From a bacterium (GTDB lineage Bacteria > Desulfobacterota > DSWW01), in contig JAUWSZ010000128.1 in NCBI GenBank assembly GCA_030609865.1, forward strand, positions 1-6,910: 6,910 nucleotides of DNA, given 5' to 3'. Position 1 is the first letter of the stretch; every line of letters starts with the position of its first letter. This document shows, piece by piece, positions 1 to 6,910 of this stretch. The position numbers were made by a program, and so were the translations under genes. The notes under the pieces were generated by a model, which did no database searches, was not told the origin of the DNA, and saw only the letters and a program-made list of their open reading frames with translations.

Positions 1-651
1 ATCTCCAGGATTCAGGGTCATGACCCAGGAGACAAAGTGTACGAGGTGAAGAGGGTCGAACAAGAGCTGGCGGGTGTTGGAACTCTGCTTGCGGGTCCCG
101 TTCAGGTAGGTCTCGATGTCCAGAGAACCCGGATCGATATCGGTCACGCTCCAGGGACCGCTCGGGGCAATGGTGTCGAAGCCCTTCGAGCGGGTGAATT
201 GCGTATCCAATATCTGGAGATCCCTGGCCGTCACGTCGTTGAAGCAGGTGTACCCCAATATGTAGTCCGCCGCCTCCTCTTTCTTGATCCGGAAGGCGGG
301 GCGGCCGATCACGACGCCCAGCTCCCCCTCATAGTCCACGCGCTCACTCATCTCCGGGAAGCGGATCGTCTGGCCGGGCCCGATGACCGCCGTGTTCGGC
401 ATAAGGAACAACATGGGCTCCTTCGGCAGCTCCAGCCCGACTTCCTGGGCGTGATCCCGGTAGTTGAGGCCTATTCCCACGATCTTCGACGGCTCACACG
501 GGGCAAGCAACTCCACCTCGGAAAGCGGGAAGCGTCCCTCGTCATGTTCCACCCCCTCAAAGGGAGGGGCTTTCAGGGGCTGAATCTCGTCTTTAGCATC
601 CAGGACGCCGTACCGGGCCTCGTCGTTCGCCAGAAATCGCACGATGCGCAT
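1..651 (-). CDS. Fumarylacetoacetate hydrolase (FAH) family protein, 3' end beyond window
   Basis: The minus strand reads open from ATG at 651-649 to the window edge, giving 217 residues without a stop. GAGGAG (662-657) lies 5 nt before the ATG, which supports this start. Family marks seen: NYRDHAQE at residues 63-70, DYEGELGVVIG at 106-116 with the metal-binding glutamates E108 and E110, FNDVTARDLQ at 137-146 with metal ligand D139, KGFDT at 156-160, and the late MTLNPGD stretch at 211-217. In the family a TGTPxG-type segment and the C-terminal end follow, so roughly 35-45 residues are probably missing. Known members are Mg2+/Mn2+-dependent cytoplasmic enzymes that cleave or isomerise C-C bonds in beta-keto acids: acylpyruvases, oxaloacetate decarboxylases, and isomerase/decarboxylases of the homoprotocatechuate pathway. 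The sequence does not decide the substrate. It is divergent from ileS and has no evident functional link to it. Confidence 0.93.
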   Translation of the reverse strand, partial: MRIVRFLANDEARYGVLDAKDEIQPLKAPPFEGVEHDEGRFPLSEVELLAPCEPSKIVGIGLNYRDHAQEVGLELPKEPMLFLMPNTAVIGPGQTIRFPEMSERVDYEGELGVVIGRPAFRIKKEEAADYILGYTCFNDVTARDLQILDTQFTRSKGFDTIAPSGPWSVTDIDPGSLDIETYLNGTRKQSSNTRQLLFDPLHLVHFVSWVMTLNPGD

Positions 652-669
652 GACGACTCCTCTTTTCTC

Positions 670-700
670 GGGGGTCAGGGGTCAGGGATCAGGGGTCAGG
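670..700 (+). repeat. Tandem heptad array GGG(G/A)TCA, four units, with G-quadruplex motif
   Basis: Four consecutive units run from 671 to 698 (GGGGTCA, GGGGTCA, GGGATCA, GGGGTCA), followed by GG. With the extra G at 670, the plus strand has four G-runs of at least three (670-674, 678-681, 685-687, 692-695) separated by loops of 3-4 nt, which fits the canonical G-quadruplex pattern. The array begins only 8 nt upstream of the FAH-gene Shine-Dalgarno. If that gene's transcript begins further upstream, its leader carries the C-rich complement. A related three-unit array lies at 6854-6876. Confidence 0.85.
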
Positions 701-733
701 ACCACCGGCAAGGCGCCTTTCCGCCTCGTTCCG

Positions 734-749
734 TCGATCCCGGGATCGA
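734..749. promoter_or_regulatory. Perfect 16-bp palindrome, possible operator
   Basis: TCGATCCCGGGATCGA is identical to its own reverse complement with no central spacer. It sits between the FAH-family gene and ileS, about 80 nt upstream of the FAH-gene start. With no loop it cannot form a normal hairpin, so a dimeric protein binding site is the more natural reading. A restriction or methylation site cluster, or chance, is possible. No known regulator consensus was recognised. Confidence 0.3.
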
Positions 750-790
750 TAGACCTCGAAGGGTTCTCTTGGCAGACAGCTGTCAGCGGT

Positions 791-823
791 TTGATTGATA
801 ACGCATAGAGTGAGATAAATCAA
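791..823. promoter_or_regulatory. Overlapping promoter-like hexamers on both strands
   Basis: On the plus strand TTGATT (791-796) is followed after 17 nt by GATAAA (814-819). On the minus strand TTGATT (823-818) is followed after 17 nt by TATCAA (800-795). Each hexamer matches the sigma-70 consensus at four of six positions, with ideal spacing. The terminal TTGATT and AATCAA form an inverted repeat, so the symmetry itself creates both candidates. The minus-strand one could drive the FAH-family gene. The plus-strand one could be an upstream ileS promoter. The evidence is weak. Confidence 0.3.
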
Positions 824-849
824 CGAACACGATCCATCGGACAACACGG

Positions 850-873
850 CAGATGGCATCTGTCTTTTTTTTT
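850..873 (+). terminator. Weak hairpin followed by nine T, terminator-like
   Basis: CAGAT (850-854) pairs with ATCTG (858-862) around a GGC loop, and T9 follows at 865-873. The T-tract is what an intrinsic terminator needs, but a 5-bp stem is short. If transcription started near 825, this could act as a weak attenuator before ileS, or it could block read-through toward ileS. It may instead be only the AT-rich upstream part of the promoter at 885-893. Confidence 0.2.
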
Positions 874-884
874 ATTCCTCTTGA

Positions 885-893
885 TGCTATGAT
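885..893 (+). promoter_or_regulatory. Extended -10 promoter, probable ileS-lspA promoter
   Basis: TGCTATGAT contains TATGAT (888-893), five of six to TATAAT, preceded by TG with one intervening base, which is the extended -10 arrangement. Such promoters tolerate a poor -35, and the upstream region here is a T-run rather than TTGACA. Transcription would begin near 900, leaving a leader of about 85 nt before ileS. Confidence 0.5.
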
Positions 894-985
894 TTCCCGT
901 TCTTTCTCCGACGCTGGGAGACTGTTCCGCTCCACCCCAACAAGCACCACCATGAGCGTTCTTCGGAAGCTTGAGAGACAGGGAT

Positions 986-3814
986 ATGGGAACGTCAAAA
1001 AGAGAAAATGGTTCAAAAGGTTACAAATCCACGCTGAACCTCCCGCAGACTGAGTTCCCGATGAAGGCCCGGCTCACCCAGAGGGAACCGGAACTCCTGA
1101 AAAGGTGGGAAACGACCCACCTCTACGAACGAATACGGGAGAGGGCTGAGGGAAGGGACAAGTTCATCCTCCACGACGGCCCGCCCTATGCCAACGGCAA
1201 CATCCATCTCGGGACCGCCCTGAACAAGATCCTGAAGGATATCATCGTTAAACACAGGTTCATGGAGGGCTGGGACAGCACGTACGTACCGGGATGGGAC
1301 TGTCACGGACTGCCCATCGAACACCAGGTCGACAAGATGCTCGGAGATCGTAAGAAAGATCTGCCCACAGCCTCCATACGGCAAGAATGCAGGGCTTACG
1401 CCACCAAGTTCATCGAGCTTCAGAAGGGGGAATTCAAGAGGCTGGGCGTTCTCGGCATCTGGGAGGATCCTTATCTCACGATGAATCCCGGCTACGTGGC
1501 GCAGATCGTCCGGGAGTTCGCCACCCTGGTGGACAAGGGCAGTGTCTACCGAGGCAGAAAGCCCATCTACTGGTGCGCCCGGTGCGGAACAGCACTGGCA
1601 GAGGCCGAGGTGGAATACCATGACCACACCTCGCCGTCGATCTACGTCCAGTTCCCTCTCGTGTCGGATGCGCCTGCCTCGATAGGAGATCTCCCGAGAG
1701 AGAAAACTTCGGTCCTGATCTGGACCACGACCCCTTGGACCATCCCGGCGAACCTCGCCGTGGCCTTCCATCCGGCATTTTCGTACGCGGCGGTCAGGGT
1801 ACCGGACGGCCGGTGTTTCGTGATGGCCGAGGACCTTGTCGAGGCGGTCATGCAAGAACTCGGGTTCGCATCGTACGAGAAGGTGGGAAGTCTGCCGGGC
1901 AGCCAGTGGGAAGGCCTTCGCTGCCGTCACCCCCTTTACGAGCGCGATTCCGTCATCGTTCTGGGGGACCACGTCACCCTGGAGCAGGGAACAGGCTGCG
2001 TTCATACCGCACCCGGCCACGGCCAGGAGGACTTCGAGGTCGGTCTGCGTTACGGCCTGGACGTCCTGGCGCCCGTTGACGACGCGGGGAAGTTCACGGA
2101 AGAGGCCCCCCCGTTCCAGGGCCAGTTCGTCTTCGAAGCAGACCCGAACGTGACGGCCCTGCTTCGAGAAAAGGGCGCGTTGCTCAAGGAAGACCGCCTT
2201 GCTCATTCGTACCCGCACTGCTGGCGGTGCAAGGAGCCGATCATCTACCGGGCCACAGAGCAGTGGATCATCTCGATGGAGGCGAACGGGCTGCGCCGGA
2301 AGGCCCTGGAAAACATCATGAAAGTGGCCTGGATCCCGCATTGGGGCCGGGAGCGCATCTATGCGATGATCGAGAATCGGCCGGACTGGTGTATCTCCCG
2401 GCAGAGGTCCTGGGGCGTGCCCATCATCGCCTTCCACTGCGCCTCCTGCAACGAGATCCTGCTCGACGGATCGGTGATCCGGGGCGTGGCGGATCTGTTT
2501 GAGCAGAACGGCTCAGACTGCTGGTTCTCCGACCCGGCCGAGAAGTTTCTACCACCAGGCACGGCCTGTGCGAAATGCGAGGGGTCGACCTTCGTGAAGG
2601 ACAACAACATTCTGGATGTCTGGTTCGACTCCGGGGTGAGCTTCGCCTCCGTCCTGCTGAGGCGACCGGATCTCAACTACCCGGCAGACATGTACCTGGA
2701 GGGAAGTGACCAGCACCGGGGCTGGTTCCATTCTTCCCTGCTCGCCTCGGTCGGCACTCGAGACACCGCACCCTACCGAAGCGTCCTGACCCACGGCTTC
2801 GTGGTCGACGGTACGGGCAGAAAGATGTCCAAGTCCGTGGGAAACATCATCGACCCCATGGAACTGACCTCCCGTTACGGGGCGGAAATCATCCGGCTGT
2901 GGGTCTCTGCAGAGGATTATCGGGACGACATCCGGATTTCGGAAGAGATCCTCACCCGGCTTTCCGAATCGTACCGGAAGATACGGAACACGGCCCGGTT
3001 CATGCTGGGGAATCTTTTCGATTTCGAGCCCGGGCGCCACGCGGTCCCGGTCCACGATCGATCCGAGTTGGATCGCTGGGCCATGCTCCGGCTGGCCCGT
3101 CTGATCGAGAGGCTGCGGCAGGCTTACGACCGGTACGAGTTTCATGTCGTGTACCACCGCGCCCTGGACTTCTGTGTGGTGGACATGAGTTCCGTGTACC
3201 TGGACGTGCTGAAAGAGGTCCTGTACGTGTCCGCACCGGATGCCCCGGCCAGGCGGTCCGCCCAGACGACCCTGTACGAGATCCTGCACGCCCTCACCCG
3301 CCTCCTCGCACCGATCCTCTCTTTCACCACCGAGGATATCTGGCACTGGATCCCGGACCACGAGGACAAACCGGAGAGCGTCCACCTCTGCTCGCTGCCG
3401 GATGTGGACCCGAACTGGAAGGACACCGACCTGGAAGAACGCTGGGAAAAGATCTTCCAGTTCAGACAAACGGTGTCCAAGGCCCTGGAGATCGCCCGGA
3501 TGGAGAAGAAGATCGGGCACGCCCTGGATGCCTGGGTGCGGGTGGCCCCCGCTGACGGGTGGGGCGAGTTCCTGGAAACCTTCCCCTTCTCGTTGCGCCA
3601 GCTCTGTATCGTATCGGAAGTCACGATCGAACAAGGGCTGGACGGGGAGAACGTCTTCCAGAGCCAGGAGATACCGGGGCTCGCGATCGAGGTGGGCAAG
3701 GCCCGTGGAGACAAGTGCAATCGGTGCTGGGTCCACTGCCCCTCCGTGGGCTCGCATCCCTCGCACCCGTCCGTTTGCGACCGTTGCGTGCGGGAGCTGA
3801 AACAGATTTCCTGA
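986..3814 (+). CDS. ileS: Isoleucyl-tRNA synthetase (class I), full length
   Basis: This cytoplasmic enzyme activates isoleucine with ATP, charges tRNA-Ile, and hydrolyses mischarged Val-tRNA. The 942-residue product is close to the usual bacterial length. Seen along it: the N-terminal [14 protein letters not shown], a HIGH-box variant HLGT at 74-77, [11 protein letters not shown], the CP1 editing domain with [13 protein letters not shown] (from 246) and [16 protein letters not shown] (335-350, including the conserved D349), [13 protein letters not shown] at 613-617, an alpha-helical anticodon-binding region, and a C-terminal zinc finger with cysteines 911, 914, 931 and 934. CxxC pairs at 485/488 and 528/531 suggest a second small zinc ribbon before LDVWFDSG. 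The frame is also open from TTG at 971. ATG at 986 was chosen because GAGAG (973-977) sits 8 nt before it, but this ribosome site is modest. The stop leads directly into lspA. Confidence 0.98.
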   Translation: MGTSKRENGSKGYKSTLNLPQTEFPMKARLTQREPELLKRWETTHLYERIRERAEGRDKFILHDGPPYANGNIHLGTALNKILKDIIVKHRFMEGWDSTYVPGWDCHGLPIEHQVDKMLGDRKKDLPTASIRQECRAYATKFIELQKGEFKRLGVLGIWEDPYLTMNPGYVAQIVREFATLVDKGSVYRGRKPIYWCARCGTALAEAEVEYHDHTSPSIYVQFPLVSDAPASIGDLPREKTSVLIWTTTPWTIPANLAVAFHPAFSYAAVRVPDGRCFVMAEDLVEAVMQELGFASYEKVGSLPGSQWEGLRCRHPLYERDSVIVLGDHVTLEQGTGCVHTAPGHGQEDFEVGLRYGLDVLAPVDDAGKFTEEAPPFQGQFVFEADPNVTALLREKGALLKEDRLAHSYPHCWRCKEPIIYRATEQWIISMEANGLRRKALENIMKVAWIPHWGRERIYAMIENRPDWCISRQRSWGVPIIAFHCASCNEILLDGSVIRGVADLFEQNGSDCWFSDPAEKFLPPGTACAKCEGSTFVKDNNILDVWFDSGVSFASVLLRRPDLNYPADMYLEGSDQHRGWFHSSLLASVGTRDTAPYRSVLTHGFVVDGTGRKMSKSVGNIIDPMELTSRYGAEIIRLWVSAEDYRDDIRISEEILTRLSESYRKIRNTARFMLGNLFDFEPGRHAVPVHDRSELDRWAMLRLARLIERLRQAYDRYEFHVVYHRALDFCVVDMSSVYLDVLKEVLYVSAPDAPARRSAQTTLYEILHALTRLLAPILSFTTEDIWHWIPDHEDKPESVHLCSLPDVDPNWKDTDLEERWEKIFQFRQTVSKALEIARMEKKIGHALDAWVRVAPADGWGEFLETFPFSLRQLCIVSEVTIEQGLDGENVFQSQEIPGLAIEVGKARGDKCNRCWVHCPSVGSHPSHPSVCDRCVRELKQIS

Positions 3815-3821
3815 TGGAACG

Positions 3822-3829
3822 AAGGAGGT
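3822..3829 (+). promoter_or_regulatory. Perfect Shine-Dalgarno deciding the lspA start
   Basis: AAGGAGGT is fully complementary to the anti-Shine-Dalgarno of 16S rRNA and lies 5 nt before GTG at 3835. This favours GTG over ATG at 3814, which overlaps the ileS stop (TGATG) and has no good ribosome site ahead of it. A start at the ATG would place this sequence inside the gene. Confidence 0.75.
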
Positions 3830-3834
3830 CCGAG

Positions 3835-4341
3835 GTGAGGTGGCCGCGCCGGTACAACCTGCTCCTTGGGGTGGGAAGCCTTGTCGTGTTGATCGACCAG
3901 ATCACGACGATCTGGGTCGACAAGACGATGCGGCTTTACGAAAGTACCCCGATCGTGCCCGGCCTCCTGGATCTCCACTACATCCGGAACACGGGAGCCG
4001 CCTTCGGGTTCCTGAGCGGCAGCCATGCGGGCTTTCGAATCCCTTTCTTCATCCTGGTCTCCGCCGTTGCCATAGGCATCATCCTCTTCCTCTTCTACAA
4101 GCTCGAGGATTCGGAGGTCATGATGCCCCTGGCCCTTTCCCTCGTCCTCGGGGGGGCCATCGGGAACCTGATAGACCGGATTCGACTGGGAGAAGTCATT
4201 GATTTCATATTGTTCCACTACAAGGGTTTCCGCTGGCCCGCCTTCAACGTGGCGGACATCGCGATTACGGTCGGCGTCTCCCTGCTGGTTCTCCGGATCT
4301 TTCTATTCGACAGGAGACAACCCGCAAAATCCGCCCCGTGA
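3835..4341 (+). CDS. lspA: Lipoprotein signal peptidase (signal peptidase II)
   Basis: This inner-membrane aspartic protease removes the signal peptide from diacylglyceryl-modified prolipoproteins. The 168-residue product has the family's length and four hydrophobic segments, at about 9-28, 68-88, 96-115 and 138-158. Seen: RNTGAAFGF at 51-59, GGAIGNLIDR at 106-115 with catalytic D114, and FNVADIAI at 137-144 with catalytic D141. D21 of the first-helix DQ motif is present, but the following Thr-Lys of the common DQxTK pattern reads Thr-Thr (residues 24-25), so the usual lysine is absent. Starting at GTG 3835 leaves 20 nt after the ileS stop, and the pair is very probably co-transcribed. ATG 3814 would add seven residues (MERRRSE). 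No clear terminator follows the gene. Confidence 0.96.
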   Translation: MRWPRRYNLLLGVGSLVVLIDQITTIWVDKTMRLYESTPIVPGLLDLHYIRNTGAAFGFLSGSHAGFRIPFFILVSAVAIGIILFLFYKLEDSEVMMPLALSLVLGGAIGNLIDRIRLGEVIDFILFHYKGFRWPAFNVADIAITVGVSLLVLRIFLFDRRQPAKSAP

Positions 4342-4386
4342 GGGCTGGCCCGTCCACAAGAAATCCAAAAAATTCTCGAGCAACCC

Positions 4387-4417
4387 TTGACAAGCCTTCC
4401 GGAGTGATTACTTTACT
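4387..4417 (+). promoter_or_regulatory. groES: Sigma-70-type promoter of groESL (P1)
   Basis: A perfect -35 TTGACA lies at 4387-4392. The -10 is less clear: TACTTT at 4409-4414 (16-nt spacer) matches three of six bases, and TTTACT at 4412-4417 (19-nt spacer) matches four. Either would start transcription at about 4420-4425, at the left edge of the CIRCE element. HrcA-repressed operons typically have this arrangement, so the position supports the call more than the -10 does. Confidence 0.6.
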
Positions 4418-4423
4418 CAACTG

Positions 4424-4450
4424 TTAGCAGTCGCGGGCTTCGGGTGCTAA
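4424..4450 (+). promoter_or_regulatory. CIRCE operator, HrcA repressor binding site
   Basis: The arms TTAGCAGTC (4424-4432) and GGGTGCTAA (4442-4450) are separated by exactly 9 nt. The established CIRCE consensus is TTAGCACTC-N9-GAGTGCTAA, so 16 of 18 arm bases match, with one change in each arm (C to G at position 7 of the left arm, A to G at position 2 of the right arm). It lies just downstream of a TTGACA promoter and upstream of groESL, the classic target. Binding of HrcA would repress groESL until heat stress. HrcA itself depends on GroEL for activity, which makes a feedback loop. hrcA is not in this window. Confidence 0.9.
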
Positions 4451-4472
4451 AAAACAACCCTAACTGACCGAC

Positions 4473-4501
4473 TTGACTTACATTTATCCTTGGCAGACAA
4501 T
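4473..4501 (+). promoter_or_regulatory. Possible second groESL promoter (P2)
   Basis: TTGACT (4473-4478, five of six) is followed after 17 nt by GACAAT (4496-4501, four of six). Transcription would start near 4508, downstream of CIRCE, so it could give HrcA-independent basal expression. It does not resemble the sigma-32 consensus. The evidence is hexamer matching alone. Confidence 0.3.
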
Positions 4502-4651
4502 ATGAACCTCCCGGATGGAATTTTCTGCACTTCGGCTTTGTACGATAAGGGTAGATCCTTCCTCAAAGAAGATTTCAAAACATGGAATGAGTACCCAATC
4601 GGGGCCCAGGGCGAACAGCGCCCCGGACTCGACGGACAGAAGCGAAACCGA

Positions 4652-4669
4652 TCCGAAAGGGCTTTCGGA
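4652..4669 (+). other. Leader hairpin upstream of groES
   Basis: TCCGAAAG (4652-4659) and CTTTCGGA (4662-4669) are perfect inverted copies separated by two G. The realistic fold is a 7-bp stem with a GGGC tetraloop. No run of T follows directly, so it is not a convincing terminator. It could stabilise the mRNA leader. Confidence 0.45.
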
Positions 4670-4728
4670 CCGAGAAGATTTTCGTTAACCCCTTAACCTG
4701 GCAACACTAAGAAAAGGAGGCTCGACAG

Positions 4729-5016
4729 ATGAAGATCAGACCGCTAGGGGACAGACTCTTGGTAAAGAGGATCGAGGAAGAGGACAAGTCAAAGGGAGGC
4801 ATCATCATTCCGGACTCGGCCAAGGAAAAGCCACAAGAGGGTAAGGTGGTGGCCGTTGGGAAAGGGAAGATGCTGGAGGACGGGAAGGTGGTTCCTCTCG
4901 AGGTCAAGGATGGAGACCGCATCCTGTTCGGCAAGTATGCGGGAACCGACGTAAAGATCGAGGGAGAGGAACACCTCATCATGAGGGAAGACGACGTGCT
5001 GGGCATCATCCAATAA
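4729..5016 (+). CDS. groES: Co-chaperonin GroES (Hsp10)
   Basis: The 95-residue product has the normal length and the full family pattern. It starts [18 protein letters not shown] and has the mobile loop at about residues 16-33, with the GroEL-binding hydrophobic III followed by P (25-28). [30 protein letters not shown] follows in two segments, and it ends in [16 protein letters not shown]. GroES forms the heptameric lid that closes the GroEL chamber in the cytoplasm. The ATG is set by AAGGAGG at 4714-4720 with an 8-nt spacer. It is the first gene of a groES-groEL operon, 90 nt ahead of groEL, and is probably under HrcA control through the upstream CIRCE element. Codon use resembles that of its neighbours, and nothing indicates transfer. 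Confidence 0.98.
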   Translation: MKIRPLGDRLLVKRIEEEDKSKGGIIIPDSAKEKPQEGKVVAVGKGKMLEDGKVVPLEVKDGDRILFGKYAGTDVKIEGEEHLIMREDDVLGIIQ

Positions 5017-5100
5017 GGAAACGAGTGCAGGCGAACGGACAACAAGCTGACCTGAGTAATTAAAGGCTGAGCCCAAAGAAAGAAGAACACGGAGGTGTGA

Positions 5101-6765
<1,665 letters not shown>

Positions 6766-6785
6766 CCCAGACAAGTGTTCGTTAC

Positions 6786-6834
6786 AAGACAAAGGTCCTT
6801 CTCGGTGTTTACACACCAGAAGGACCTTTGTCTT
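6786..6834 (+). terminator. Strong hairpin terminator after groEL
   Basis: AAGACAAAGGTCCTTCT (6786-6802) pairs perfectly with AGAAGGACCTTTGTCTT (6818-6834) over 17 bp. The interval folds further: GGTGT (6804-6808) pairs with ACACC (6813-6817) around a TTAC loop, leaving one bulged C at 6803. The right arm is T-rich (TTTGTCTTTCT), but there is no uninterrupted T-run after the stem. The position, 20 nt after the groEL stop, and the exceptional stem support an intrinsic terminator. The symmetry means it may also work for a convergent gene beyond the window. Confidence 0.85.
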
Positions 6835-6853
6835 TCTGGAGACTGCCAATTGA

Positions 6854-6876
6854 GGGATCAGGGACCAGGGGTCAGG
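6854..6876 (+). repeat. Second heptad array GGGATCA/GGGACCA/GGGGTCA
   Basis: Three heptad units run from 6854 to 6874, followed by GG, matching the array at 670-700 in unit length and sequence. It lies 19 nt beyond the groEL terminator. It has only three G-runs of three or more at close spacing, so the quadruplex case is weaker than at 670. The two arrays lie in separate intergenic spacers, which suggests a dispersed intergenic repeat family. Confidence 0.75.
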
Positions 6877-6910
6877 CCACCCCCCTCCAGTCTTGTGGGC
6901 GGCTGGGTGG

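Larger units (their letters stand above)
652..985. other. Divergent intergenic region between the FAH-family gene and ileS
   Basis: I see no gene in this 334-nt stretch; the short open frames here lack family resemblance and ribosome binding sites. From left to right it contains the FAH-gene Shine-Dalgarno (657-662), a G-rich heptad array (670-700), a 16-bp perfect palindrome (734-749), a 10-bp palindrome GACAGCTGTC (775-784), overlapping promoter-like hexamers on both strands (about 791-823), a weak hairpin followed by nine T (850-873), and an extended -10 element (885-893). No T-box signature (AGGGTGG...) was found, so tRNA-dependent control of ileS by that mechanism is not supported. Confidence 0.7.
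4342..4728 (+). other. groESL control region and long leader
   Basis: This is a 387-nt non-coding stretch. It holds a promoter (-35 at 4387), the CIRCE operator (4424-4450), a second promoter candidate (4473-4501), a 5-bp GGGCG/CGCCC stem (4609-4623), an 8-bp inverted repeat (4652-4669), a direct repeat of TTAACC (4685-4690 and 4693-4698), and the groES Shine-Dalgarno (4714-4720). A 68-codon open frame from TTG 4490 shows no ribosome site or family resemblance and is not called. No strong terminator for lspA is seen at the left end. Confidence 0.75.

Noticed and set aside
768..778. CTTGGCAGACA shared with 4489-4499
   Set aside because: An exact 11-mer in two upstream regions, but the flanks do not match and two copies are too few to call a motif. 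The TGGCA is not followed by a sigma-54 -12 element.
37..798. Long plus-strand open frame at the left end (253 codons)
   Set aside because: It lies antisense over the FAH-family gene, whose minus-strand translation carries all the family motifs. The plus frame has no recognisable domain.
971..985. Upstream TTG start for ileS
   Set aside because: The GGAAG at 965-969 is too close to this TTG, and the five extra residues add nothing conserved. ATG 986 fits better.
1013..2437. Long minus-strand open frame antisense to ileS (474 codons), and similar ones over ileS and groEL
   Set aside because: These arise from codon bias in GC-rich genes. The sense frames are full-length conserved proteins.
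4490..4696. 68-codon open frame in the groESL leader
   Set aside because: It starts with TTG, or ATG at 4502, has no Shine-Dalgarno, overlaps the P2 promoter candidate, and resembles no known protein.
6877..6910. CCACCC...GGGTGG inverted repeat at the right edge
   Set aside because: Only 6 bp in a C- and G-rich stretch cut by the window end, so it cannot be assessed.

Overview
This is an ordinary bacterial chromosomal housekeeping region. It holds five recognisable genes in three transcription units: a partial fumarylacetoacetate hydrolase (FAH) family gene reading leftward off the window edge, then rightward ileS-lspA, then rightward groES-groEL. The genes are GC-rich and the spacers are more AT-rich. 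The ileS-lspA pairing, a CIRCE-type operator at groESL, the IleRS with a CxxC...CxxC insertion, and TGACCCC/TGATCCC heptads between genes together suggest a Gram-negative bacterium, perhaps of the Desulfobacterota (former Deltaproteobacteria) or a neighbouring phylum. That placement is an inference from gene content and style. I could not run a phylogeny.

Region by region: 1-651 (minus) encodes the N-terminal 217 residues of the FAH-family enzyme. 652-985 is a divergent intergenic region with a G-rich heptad array (a G-quadruplex motif on the plus strand), a perfect 16-bp palindrome, overlapping promoter-like elements, and an extended -10 promoter that probably drives ileS. 986-3814 is isoleucyl-tRNA synthetase, complete with its editing domain and C-terminal zinc finger. 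3835-4341 is lipoprotein signal peptidase LspA, started at a GTG behind a perfect Shine-Dalgarno. 4342-4728 is the groESL control region, with a -35 TTGACA, a CIRCE operator matching 16 of 18 consensus bases, a possible second promoter, and a long leader containing a small hairpin. 4729-5016 and 5107-6765 are the co-chaperonin and chaperonin. A long near-perfect hairpin terminator follows at 6786-6834, and a second heptad array lies just beyond it.

How the genes work together: IleRS charges tRNA-Ile, and LspA cleaves signal peptides from lipidated prolipoproteins. They probably share a transcript, a common pairing with no direct biochemical link. GroES and GroEL form the ATP-driven folding chamber, and their transcription is probably repressed by HrcA at the CIRCE site until heat stress. 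I found no new biological system. The points most worth a second look are the CIRCE site with its unusually long distance to groES, the heptad arrays, the 16-bp palindrome, and an LspA missing the usual lysine of its DQxTK motif.
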